From an uncultured Lentisphaeria bacterium (GTDB taxonomy: Bacteria; Verrucomicrobiota; Lentisphaeria; Victivallales; Victivallaceae): a DNA stretch of 32,432 bases. Below the pieces are notes generated by a model that worked only from the letters and a program-made list of their open reading frames with translations, was not told the origin of the DNA and did no database searches. The stretch covers positions 1-32,432 of the forward strand of contig CALABZ010000306.1 in the NCBI GenBank assembly GCA_937888615.1, written 5' to 3'. This document shows, in pieces, positions 1 to 8,100 of this stretch; the first letter of the stretch is position 1; each line of letters opens with the position of its first letter. A program made the translations under genes and the position numbers.

Positions 1-480
1 AAAGGCGTACGTCCGCCGGAGGAACCGGAAGGCTATGTGCATTCCTGGCATCTTTATAAAGTCAGGTTTTATCCCGAAGAACTGGGAATCACCGATATTC
101 ATCCGAAACGTTTCCGCTGGGCGGTGCAGAAAGCGCTGTTCGAGGAAGGCGTGGACGTGTTTGAATGGCACAATATGCCGGTTCCGGCGCAGAAAGTGTT
201 CAAAAATAAAGCCGCTTTCGGCAAAAACTGCCCGTGGAGCTGCCCGCACGCCGGCAAAGATGTGGCGAATATGGTTTATGATCCGTTTGATTATCCGGTT
301 TGCGTGGATATGTTTGACCGTTCGTTTTGCATCAAACCCATGTATCCGCCGAACGATCAGCAACTGATGGAACTGTTCGCCGAAGCCTTCCACAAGGTCT
401 TCGACAATCTGGACGAAGTAATCGAATTTTCTAGAACCATCACTTTCCCGACCATGCCGGGAGAATACAGGAAAATCTGA
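1..480 (+). CDS. DegT/DnrJ/EryC1/StrS aminotransferase, C-terminal part
   Basis: The reading frame is open from the first base of the window to the TGA at 478-480, so this is the 3' part of a gene that starts upstream. The 159 visible residues match the C-terminal small domain of PLP-dependent DegT/DnrJ/EryC1/StrS sugar aminotransferases: HSWHLYKVRF near the start, then LFEEGVDVFEWHNMPVP and a late run of the type FDRSFCIKPMYPP. The active-site lysine and PLP-binding residues lie upstream and cannot be checked. The family moves an amino group between glutamate and a keto-sugar or keto-cyclitol. Only 2 bases separate it from the SIS gene, so it is part of the same operon. In this catabolic setting it may deaminate an amino-sugar rather than build one; that is inference. 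A GTG at 37 lies inside the domain and is not a credible start. Confidence 0.8.
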   Translation, partial: KGVRPPEEPEGYVHSWHLYKVRFYPEELGITDIHPKRFRWAVQKALFEEGVDVFEWHNMPVPAQKVFKNKAAFGKNCPWSCPHAGKDVANMVYDPFDYPVCVDMFDRSFCIKPMYPPNDQQLMELFAEAFHKVFDNLDEVIEFSRTITFPTMPGEYRKI

Positions 481-482
481 TC

Positions 483-1067
483 ATGTCTGATTATAAACAG
501 CTTACGGAACAGGTACTGCAGGAGCACCGACAGGTGCTTCTGGATGTAGAGGATGCTGAAGTCGAGAAACTGCTGGATGCAATTGCCGACGCAAAATGTA
601 TTCAGGTATTCGGCATGGGCCGCATGAAATGCGCTGCGCGGGCCTTTGTCATGAGATTGATGCATATGGGGCTGGACGCGCATATCGTCTACGACACCAC
701 CTGTCCTAATATCGGGCCGGGCGATCTCCTGATCGTTAACGCCGCCTGCACGACTATCGGCTATACGGTCATGCAGTTCGCTAAAAAACTCGGAACGAAG
801 GTCGTCGCGATCACCGCCAACCCAAATTCCAGGGCGGCGCGGCTTTGTGATTTCACCGTAAACCTCAAGGGCCAGGTACATGGCGGCCGTGATTATGAAA
901 TACCCTCGATCCAGCCGATGGCGGCGCTTTTTGAGCAGACCATTTTCGTATTCGAAGACATCATCATTCAGTTGCTGATGAAAAAACTTAATATTACCGC
1001 CGGACAGATGGCGAAACGCCATACCAATCTGGATGGTTATATGGACTTTAATATTGATGAGGAGTAA
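483..1067 (+). CDS. SIS-domain sugar-phosphate isomerase (6-phospho-3-hexuloisomerase-like)
   Basis: A 194-aa single-domain SIS protein, close to the usual length of HxlB-type 6-phospho-3-hexuloisomerases (about 180-200 aa). Visible hallmarks are VFGMGRMKCAARAFVMRLMH around residues 43-62, a GDLLIVNAACTT stretch that matches the phosphate-binding loop region, and the late MAKRHTNLDG motif common in this group. SIS enzymes interconvert phosphorylated aldoses and ketoses or bind phosphosugars as effectors. No HxlA (hexulose-phosphate synthase) is present in the window, so a role in formaldehyde fixation is not supported; isomerisation of a phosphosugar made by the neighbouring enzymes is more likely. 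The gene starts 2 bases after the aminotransferase and ends 3 bases before the dehydrogenase, which implies translational coupling. No signal peptide: cytosolic. Confidence 0.8.
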   Translation: MSDYKQLTEQVLQEHRQVLLDVEDAEVEKLLDAIADAKCIQVFGMGRMKCAARAFVMRLMHMGLDAHIVYDTTCPNIGPGDLLIVNAACTTIGYTVMQFAKKLGTKVVAITANPNSRAARLCDFTVNLKGQVHGGRDYEIPSIQPMAALFEQTIFVFEDIIIQLLMKKLNITAGQMAKRHTNLDGYMDFNIDEE

Positions 1068-1070
1068 CTT

Positions 1071-2213
1071 ATGAAAACAGCCAGAGCTAACTTACTGAAT
1101 AAACCGGATGGACACTTCGTCATCGGAGAATATCCAATCCCCGAACCTTGCGACGACGGGATTTTGATGAAAATCGAACTTTGCGGCGTCTGCGGCACCG
1201 ACGTACATTCCTGGCATGCGCCGGCGGAAGCCGTGTTCGGGTTGGAATATCCGATCAGCCTGGGACACGAAATTTCCGGCACCGTTGCCGCCCTTGGGAA
1301 AAACGTCAAGACCGATTATGTAGGAAAACCCCTGAAAATCGGTGACCGCATCAGTATTTGTCCGGCTATCCACTGTCACAAGTGCTATTTCTGCACTATT
1401 GCCAAAACTCCGGAGAAATGTACCAGCTGGAAAACTTACGGCACCTGGCCGCGGGCCGACCGGGAACCGCATTTTACCGGCGGATACGGCGATTATCTGT
1501 ACATCCATGATCCTAATTCTGTCGTCCTGAAAACCGCGACTTCTGCGGAAAGAACCGCGTTCCTTGAGCCGATGGCTGTCGTTGTGCATTCGCTGCTGCA
1601 TGCCAAAATAAAACCGGGCGACACTGTAGTCGTCCAGGGGGCCGGACCGATTGGTCTGCTGACCATCGCCTGTTGTAAGATTGCCGGCGCGTCCCGTGTC
1701 ATCGCCTGCGGCAGACGCAACCGGAAACGCCTGGAACTGGCTGAGGAAATGGGAGCCGACCTGACAATCTGCCAGCTCGATCTGCCGACTGCGGAAGAAC
1801 GGAAACAGTTTGTTTTTGACAATTCTCTCAATCTGGTCGGCGCGGACGTCGTTATCAATACGGTCGGTTCAGCTGCGGCCTTCAAGGAAAGCATCGGCTG
1901 GGTGCGCAACAGCGGCACGATGGTGGAAGTAGGCAACTTCGTCGATTCCGGCGCAATTGAATTCAATCCGTGCCGCGATCTGCTGGAAAAAGGCATCCGG
2001 TTGATCGGCAGTTTTGACAATGAGGCCGAACATTTCGTCAGGGCTATTCCCTTGATCGCTGATAAACGTATCCCGTTGGAAAAACTGATTACCCACCGCA
2101 TTCCGCTGGGCAAGCTGGAAGAAGCGCTGTCGGCGATTGAAAACGGCGGTATCTATCAGGGACGGGATGCGGTAAAAATTATGCTTGACCCGACTATGCC
2201 GGAGGAAAACTGA
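1071..2213 (+). CDS. Zinc-dependent medium-chain alcohol/polyol dehydrogenase
   Basis: A 380-aa MDR-superfamily dehydrogenase. The N-terminal GroES-like domain carries catalytic-zinc ligands C41 (in CGVCGTDVH) and H66-E67 (in LGHEISG). A cysteine-rich lobe, CHKCYFC followed by a further C, matches the structural zinc site. The Rossmann fold has QGAGPIGLLTIACCKIAGAS near residue 190 and an acidic/basic end of strand two (CGRRNRKR), so the NAD/NADP preference is unclear. The relatives are threonine dehydrogenase, sorbitol dehydrogenase and similar polyol oxidases. It probably oxidises a sugar or cyclitol hydroxyl to a ketone, which would give a keto-substrate for the aminotransferase two genes upstream; this link is inference. 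It sits 3 bases after the SIS gene and 2 bases before the FucU-like gene. Confidence 0.85.
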   Translation: MKTARANLLNKPDGHFVIGEYPIPEPCDDGILMKIELCGVCGTDVHSWHAPAEAVFGLEYPISLGHEISGTVAALGKNVKTDYVGKPLKIGDRISICPAIHCHKCYFCTIAKTPEKCTSWKTYGTWPRADREPHFTGGYGDYLYIHDPNSVVLKTATSAERTAFLEPMAVVVHSLLHAKIKPGDTVVVQGAGPIGLLTIACCKIAGASRVIACGRRNRKRLELAEEMGADLTICQLDLPTAEERKQFVFDNSLNLVGADVVINTVGSAAAFKESIGWVRNSGTMVEVGNFVDSGAIEFNPCRDLLEKGIRLIGSFDNEAEHFVRAIPLIADKRIPLEKLITHRIPLGKLEEALSAIENGGIYQGRDAVKIMLDPTMPEEN

Positions 2214-2215
2214 TT

Positions 2216-2635
2216 ATGCTGAAGAACATTCCGTCAATCATTTCTCCTGACTTGATGTATACGCTGATGAGCATGGGACACGGCGAGGAAATCGTCTTTG
2301 CCGACGCGGATTTTCCCGCAGGCTCCTATTCAAAAAAGATTATCCGTATGGACGGGGTGCGGATTGAAGCGCTGCTTGAGGCTGTTCTCCCTTTCTTTCC
2401 CCTCGACCCGTTCGTCAAAGATCCGGCTGTCACAATGGACTGCTCCGAATGGGGTCCGGAACCGGAATCTTATGAACGTTACCGGCGGGTGATTCGGAAA
2501 GTGGACGTCCGGTTCAATGACTTCGAGTTTATGAAACGATTCGACTTCTATGAACGCGCGGCACAGGCGAGCGCTGTTGTCGTCACCTCGGAGCCGGATG
2601 GCAATGTTATTTTGAAGAAAGGCCCGGTAATGTGA
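2216..2635 (+). CDS. fucU: RbsD/FucU-family sugar mutarotase
   Basis: A 139-aa protein, the same size as L-fucose mutarotase FucU (about 140 aa). The N-terminal motif GHGEEIVFADADFPA holds H22 and D30, the positions expected for the family's active-site histidine and aspartate. The family catalyses anomer conversion of free sugars (fucose, ribose and similar), feeding the correct anomer to isomerases or dehydrogenases. FucU-type members are longer at the C-terminus than RbsD; the YERYRRVI segment and the FYERAAQASAVVVTSE ending fit FucU better. It lies 2 bases after the dehydrogenase and 45 bases before the ceramidase-like gene, and is the fourth gene of the run. The actual sugar is unknown; the symbol reflects family membership, not proven fucose specificity. 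Confidence 0.82.
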   Translation: MLKNIPSIISPDLMYTLMSMGHGEEIVFADADFPAGSYSKKIIRMDGVRIEALLEAVLPFFPLDPFVKDPAVTMDCSEWGPEPESYERYRRVIRKVDVRFNDFEFMKRFDFYERAAQASAVVVTSEPDGNVILKKGPVM

Positions 2636-2680
2636 TGATTTGCAGTTTGACAAGTCAAGACTATAGGGAATATTAATGAT

Positions 2681-4090
2681 ATGAAAACAGGTTTTGCCAA
2701 AATCGATATTACTCCGCCGTTGGGCAGCCCCCTGTGCGGACAGCTGGTTGCACTTGAGGCAACCGGCGTAGAGAGCCCGCTTTATGCCTCGGCGATGTGT
2801 ATTGACGACGGCAAGCGCAAACTGGCTTTTGTAAGCTGCGATCTGCTACTGATACCCAACTCGCTGGCGAAAGAGATAGCGGCGGAAAAGCTCGTCGATG
2901 AAGTCATTGTCGCCGCCACCCATACACACAGCGGGCCGGCGACGGTCGAAGTTTTCGGAGGGGGAGCCAGTAATCAATATCTCGCCAAGTTGAAAAACGG
3001 TATCCTGGACGCAATCAAAAACGCCATTGATAACCTGGAAGAAAGTATTATAAAATTCAACCGGGACGAACTCAAAGGTCTGGCTTTCAACCGTCGTTTT
3101 ATAATGGATGACGACACAATTGAAACTCACCCCCTGAAAGACGACCCACGCCTGGTGCGTCCTGAAGGGCCGGACAGCGACGCTCTCAGCACGATCTGGG
3201 CGGAAACGCCGGCCGGGAAAATTCTGGGAGGTATGGTTGTTTTCGGCTGTCATGCTACGGTCATGGAACGCGATAACACCCTTATCAGCGCGGATTTTCC
3301 CGGTAAAGCCATAGCATGTCTTGAGCATAAATACAATGTTCCATTCCTTTTTATGCAGAGTGCATGCGGTAATATTTGCCAGGTCAATACCGGAGATAAT
3401 TCGCAATCCGAAACCGGCGTGAAATGGACCGGGAAGATGGGCCGGACGATTGCTGATAAGGTTGGAGGAATGCTGGCTTCCGGTATTTCGCTTCCTCCCT
3501 CTGGATTGAATATCATCACCCGGACAATTCATCTGCCCAGACGAAAGGTGCCGGCAGAGCTTGCTGATTGGGCTGAGCGGCATATAAACGTTAATGCAGA
3601 TACCCCGGCATTGAGTGATTACGGCAGCGAAGTCTATAATTGTCTGCCGCCGGAAAAGGTTTCCCTGGAGGACCTGTTCAAAACGTCTTTCTGGGCGAAT
3701 TTCTATGCGAATGAAATAAGGACCAGGCAGTATGATTACCAGTGTCAGCCGGAAATGCCTTTCACCATAAAAATAATTGGCATCGGCAACCTGGCAATAG
3801 TCACCCTGCCGTGTGAGCTGTTCATTGAATGGCAGAACAAAATTATTGAAAATTCGCCTTTCGCCGATACCCTCGTTATCGAACTGGCCAACGGCTGGAA
3901 CGGCTATATACCTACCCTGGAAGCATTCAAACGTTCCGGTGGTTACGAAACGAAGGAGGTTACCTCGACAATGCTCGTTCCAGAAGCCGGCGATATGATA
4001 TTTGCCACCATAGTAAGTATAATGGAAATATTGAAAACAACACAAGGAGGGTTAAATAATTCTATGATTGGTGAAGATCGATTATCTTGA
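2681..4090 (+). CDS. Neutral/alkaline ceramidase-like protein, cytosolic
   Basis: A 469-aa protein with the N-terminal fold of the neutral/alkaline non-lysosomal ceramidase family. It starts KTGFAKIDITPPLG, has FVSCDLL near residue 50, ATHTHSGP with H81/H83, FGCHATVM with H191, a PCELF segment with E379, and LANGWNGYIPT followed by Y422. These are candidate zinc ligands of the family. Characterised ceramidases are about 650-750 aa, secreted, and have a C-terminal immunoglobulin-like domain. This one has no signal peptide, stops without that domain, and shows ACGNIC where ceramidases carry the nucleophile-serine region. It is therefore probably not a lipid ceramidase but a metal-dependent hydrolase acting on a small soluble substrate. 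It closes the region A operon; an AGGGAA element precedes the start. Confidence 0.72.
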   Translation: MKTGFAKIDITPPLGSPLCGQLVALEATGVESPLYASAMCIDDGKRKLAFVSCDLLLIPNSLAKEIAAEKLVDEVIVAATHTHSGPATVEVFGGGASNQYLAKLKNGILDAIKNAIDNLEESIIKFNRDELKGLAFNRRFIMDDDTIETHPLKDDPRLVRPEGPDSDALSTIWAETPAGKILGGMVVFGCHATVMERDNTLISADFPGKAIACLEHKYNVPFLFMQSACGNICQVNTGDNSQSETGVKWTGKMGRTIADKVGGMLASGISLPPSGLNIITRTIHLPRRKVPAELADWAERHINVNADTPALSDYGSEVYNCLPPEKVSLEDLFKTSFWANFYANEIRTRQYDYQCQPEMPFTIKIIGIGNLAIVTLPCELFIEWQNKIIENSPFADTLVIELANGWNGYIPTLEAFKRSGGYETKEVTSTMLVPEAGDMIFATIVSIMEILKTTQGGLNNSMIGEDRLS

Positions 4091-4097
4091 TCCTTTG

Positions 4098-4120
4098 GTA
4101 TTTACAAAATTTGTAAATAC
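4098..4120. promoter_or_regulatory. 23-bp perfect palindrome, candidate operator
   Basis: Two 11-base arms, GTATTTACAAA and TTTGTAAATAC, are perfect inverted repeats around a single central A (4109). The palindrome sits 8 bases after the preceding stop codon and 33 bases upstream of the -35 box of the pseudopilin promoter. The one-base centre and the lack of a following T-run argue against a terminator. The form fits a dimeric repressor or activator site (LacI or GntR type), but no cognate regulator can be assigned. Confidence 0.55.
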
Positions 4121-4153
4121 AGCGTTAAAAATATCTATTTTCACAAAGCGATA

Positions 4154-4182
4154 TTGACTTTTACGGACCTTTGCAGTATACT
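4154..4182 (+). promoter_or_regulatory. Sigma70-type promoter of the first pseudopilin operon
   Basis: TTGACT at 4154-4159 and TATACT at 4177-4182 are separated by exactly 17 bases, each one mismatch from consensus. The predicted transcription start near 4189 leaves a leader of about 60 bases before the ATG at 4249, which has a strong AAGGAG ribosome-binding site. It is the only clear promoter for region B, apart from a weak candidate near 12703. Confidence 0.72.
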
Positions 4183-4248
4183 ATTGTTAGTCGTGTAACA
4201 TTGAGTGTTTCAGTAATGTTTTAGCCAGTAAATTAAGGAGATAAAAAA

Positions 4249-4965
4249 ATGAAAAATATAAAGCGATTCACACTGATAGAATTGCTGGTTGTGATAGGCA
4301 TTATTGCGATTCTAGCGAGCATGCTGCTGCCGGCACTCAGCAAGGCCAGAGCCAAGGCTCAGGCTGCCGGTTGTTTATCCTCAACCAAGCAGCTTAGTTT
4401 GGCCTGGGTCTCATATTCCAATGACTATGATAGCTTCATTATGCCGCTGTATGAGCCAAGTACGGGCAGGTATTGGAACTCTGAACCACCTCCGGGCCAA
4501 CCGCAAATGACTTTTTTCACAGATATTTATTTGCCGCAGAATGTAGTTCAGCACGGCTGTCCGTCAAGTCGCCGGATGATGTATTCCGGAAGAACCGACC
4601 TTTCCATGTATGCGTATGCGTACAACTGTCAAATGGTCAGGACTGGGGCTGGTGCCTGGGCCAATGAAGGAAGAGCGGCGTATAAAACAAATTCTTTGAA
4701 AATACCGTCAAAAACCGTTGTTTTTGCCGATGCCCAGGATGGAGCTACCGCCGACCAGTGCATTATATATTGGTGGCAGGATAACATGATAAAAGTTCCC
4801 GGTGCTCCTACGATGCATGCCATGAGGGTTAATACCGCAATGGCGGATGGACACGGGCAAATGCTGGCCAACTGGCTGATTAATGACTCAGCTTCATTCG
4901 TCCCATATTATTTGAACAAAGATAAAACCAATAACGGTCCGAACACTACCTGTCCGGGAGAATAA
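4249..4965 (+). CDS. Pseudopilin-like protein with prepilin N-terminus and H-X9-DG motif
   Basis: A 238-aa protein. Residues 1-30 form a type IV prepilin leader: a short basic MKNIKR followed by FTLIELLVVIGIIAILA, with the conserved glutamate at mature position 5 and one hydrophobic helix. The residue just before the Phe cleavage position is Arg, not the usual Gly. The rest is a globular domain with a late H-X9-DG motif (starting at HAMRV and ending in MADG), typical of the large prepilin-type protein families of Lentisphaerota and Planctomycetes. Such proteins are thought to sit in the inner membrane or assemble into a pseudopilus; the precise role is unknown. It has its own promoter and a strong AAGGAG site, and it is the first gene of the region B operon, 171 bases before a secreted barrel protein. 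Confidence 0.85.
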   Translation: MKNIKRFTLIELLVVIGIIAILASMLLPALSKARAKAQAAGCLSSTKQLSLAWVSYSNDYDSFIMPLYEPSTGRYWNSEPPPGQPQMTFFTDIYLPQNVVQHGCPSSRRMMYSGRTDLSMYAYAYNCQMVRTGAGAWANEGRAAYKTNSLKIPSKTVVFADAQDGATADQCIIYWWQDNMIKVPGAPTMHAMRVNTAMADGHGQMLANWLINDSASFVPYYLNKDKTNNGPNTTCPGE

Positions 4966-5045
4966 ATGCGAAAAAGAATGATTTTTTCGGATTTATAATC
5001 TATGATTAGTAGATAAGAGCATAACGCAGGAAAATTATCATCAAA

Positions 5046-5097
5046 TCCGGGAAGGCGTAGAAAGAATAAATTCTATGAATTATGCCGATTTCCCGGA
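5046..5097 (+). other. Intercistronic branched stem-loop
   Basis: TCCGGGAA (5046-5053) pairs with TTCCCGGA (5090-5097); the stem continues with GGC (5054-5056) and GCC (5084-5086) after a small bulge. An inner AGAAT/ATTCT hairpin lies at 5063-5074. No continuous T-run follows, so it is not a standard intrinsic terminator. It lies in the 171-base gap between the pseudopilin and the 1064-aa gene. It could protect the upstream mRNA or attenuate read-through. Nothing else recognisable lies in this gap. Confidence 0.5.
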
Positions 5098-5136
5098 AAT
5101 ATTCTAAATTATTACTTTTACTTAGAGGCGAATCTA

Positions 5137-8100
5137 ATGAAATTTCACAGAATAATATTATTCAATAACGGTACAGCATTGAAAATTACCGCGGTCATGA
5201 CTGGCCTGCTGCTCTTGATTGCTCCTGACCTTTATGCGGTTTTCGCTGACGAAAAAGTTGACAGCGCTGATAAGGGCGGAGAATCCGCTATTTTCAGGGA
5301 TGATTTCAATGAATTGAACAAAACTGAATGGAAAATCACCGGCTTTGCTGGAGGCGTAAGCGTAAAAGACGGCTTTTTGAAACTCAAAACTTCAGGCGGG
5401 CCATCCGAAGCCATTATGATAACCAGCTCGAAAGAATTTATCTATGCCTCCTTTGAAATGCGCCTGCGTTTGTCGCGAATCGGAGCAGGTACAAACAACT
5501 ACCTGGGATTTATGAGCCGTTCCACCTGGAATGATCCTACCGCACAGAGCTGTGCCTGGCTCCTCAATTCAAGCGCAGAAGTATTTCAGCTTTTCACCAT
5601 GAAAGAAAGCGGACCGAACAGTGTGGTGGTTTCGCCCAAGATAGAAGCCGGTCAATGGTATACGGTAAAGATAGACTGGACCCCAAATGCAGTTGAGCTA
5701 TATCTCGATGGAAAGCTGGTCGGAGCCGTCAGGAAAGCTGAATCCATCCCGGCGGAAGCCATGCCGGTAGTTATGGACCTTTTTGCTAACGATAAAACGC
5801 CCCTGGAGATGGATATTGACTGGCTGACCGTAAAAGGCCGTCAGAAAAATCCCGCTGAAGAAAAACTGGCTGAAGTCAGCTCTTCTATACCTCTTCCCAC
5901 ACAGGTTGCCGCGCAACCGGCCAACCTTCCGGACCGGGCTCCTTCGGTTACTCTGGTTAAGGATGGCGCAATACTCGAAAACAAATATTATAAATATGTA
6001 TTGAATTTCGCCGGCGAACCCAAATTGACCTCTCTGGAAAACAAATTTCTCTCCGGCAGCCGGGAATTATTAGCCGCGCCGTCCCGCCTGTTCATGCTTC
6101 ATGCCGGAAAAATGACCTGCCGGAATAAGAGCTTCAAATTATTGAGCTGTTCCCGGGAGGAAAAATCCGATTCCTGTCTGCTGCATACCAAATGGCAGTC
6201 TACCGATTTGCCGGCAGTGGAGTTTACTGTCACTTTCGAAGTCGATAATTCTCCGGAATTATCCCAGCAGATAGCGCTTGCCAACCGCGGTAATGCCGAA
6301 ATCGCCGCTTCAATAAGCTGCCCGGTGCTCGAACATATTAAAATCGGCGACAAGATAGAAGACGACGCCTTGTTTTACCCGTCCGAAACCGGGATTTGCG
6401 GTATGGCGGATTATGATTTCCGGGGTATTTACGGTTACTCCTTATGGATGCAGGTAATGGCGGTCTTTGACCCTGCCGCCGGCGGCGGGCTTTACACCAT
6501 GGCCAAAGATTCCGGCGGCAACGCCAAGATCCTGATGATACGGCGCAAATCCAAACTTGACCGCCGTCCCCCGGCCTATTCCGAAATATGGTGGCACAGC
6601 CAGGCTCCTGACGGAAAAATTTATGACAGTCTGCCGGGCAGCTCAATGATTTTCAAAACGCTGGATTTCCAATTGAAACCCGGACAACAGGGCACAGTAC
6701 CGACAATGATCACCGGGGTTCATCCGGGAGACTGGCACGCCCCGCTGAAGGCTTACGGCAGTTTCGTCCGCAACTGGTTCAAGCACAGCAAAAAAGTCCC
6801 GCAATGGTATATGGACAGTTTTGCGTATGTTTCCGGACATCCGTCTTCCGGACTGCACTTGCTGAATCAGGTACACGATACTTCGTCCAATGGTGGCGGT
6901 TTTTATGACAACGCCAAAAAACAATATCGTTATGCCGACCTGATGAAAACCGCTGAGCGCAATTCAATAATGGAATTCGCTTTCTGGTGGGATTACAATT
7001 GCGCCACTCCGGGTAATGAAAGCAGCTATGCCGGAGATTATATCAGCGGAATGAAATTCGGGGACTATGATTATCCGCAGAGGCGCGGCGGACAGGCGTT
7101 ATTGAAAGCGGAAGTCGCCAAGATTCACGCCAACGGCGGAAGACTCATGCTTTACTTCTATCCTGAAGCGGTTTCATTTGAGTCAAAAGTATTCAAGGAA
7201 TACGGCATGGCCTTGGCGGCAATGACTTCCCCGGGAAAATACGAACCACGCTTCGGAGCGGAAGGAAAAAGCTGCAACTATTGCGTCTACACGCCGGAAT
7301 TCAGAAAATATTTCAGCACCCTGATTGCCGACAAGGTTAAAGGCGTCGGAGCCGACGGCTGCCGTCTTGATGTGCTGAGCTATCTGTTCCCGTGCTTTAA
7401 TCCGGCACATGAACATTATGACGGGACGTTTCGCAGCGCCGTACCGGCGGAGCAGCTCAATGAACTCTTGAAAAGCTGCCAGACCGCAATCCGTGAAGCT
7501 AATCCGGAAGGAGTGTTGACCACGGAACACGCCGGCAGTGATTTTCTCACCCAGAATACCGATGGTTACCTGGCCCAGAATAAAGCCTGGTTCGGAATCC
7601 CCGAGTTTAAATCCTTCCGCGGCTTCAACCAATACCGGTTGAATTTCATGCGCTTCCTTTTCCCGGAAGTGAAATCCATCATGGCGGGCCTGGGATTCTC
7701 GGTCGACGAATCTGTTCAGATCGGACTTTTCAATGCCAGCGCTCTCTCAATCATGCCGCCAAGCGGGGTACTTACCTTCGATTCGCTCCGCGAAAATGGC
7801 GATGCCGTCAATTCAGGATTGATGCCGGAACCTTATATTGAAACGCTGGTTGAACATGTTTACGCTAACTACTTCCCCGGTAAAACAAAAAGATTATGGA
7901 CTATTTACAACCGCAGCGGAAAACAGCTTTCCGAACAGGATCTGCTGGAAATACCGGCGGCGGACAAAGTTCATTATGTGGAAGTAATTAATGACGTCGC
8001 CGTTACCGCACAAGCCGCGGGAAACAGGCTGACGCGCCTGAGCCTGCCGGTCGGCAGTGAAAAAACCGCGGTTGTAGTGGAATTGCCCGAAGTTCTTAAA

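Noticed and set aside
2647..2676. TTGACA-like promoter before the ceramidase-like gene
   Set aside because: The best -10 match (TATTAA) is weak and would place the transcription start at or after the start codon.
2846..4045. Long antisense open frame of 399 codons over the ceramidase-like gene
   Set aside because: It is a codon-bias shadow; the translation shows no domain and the sense gene is well supported.
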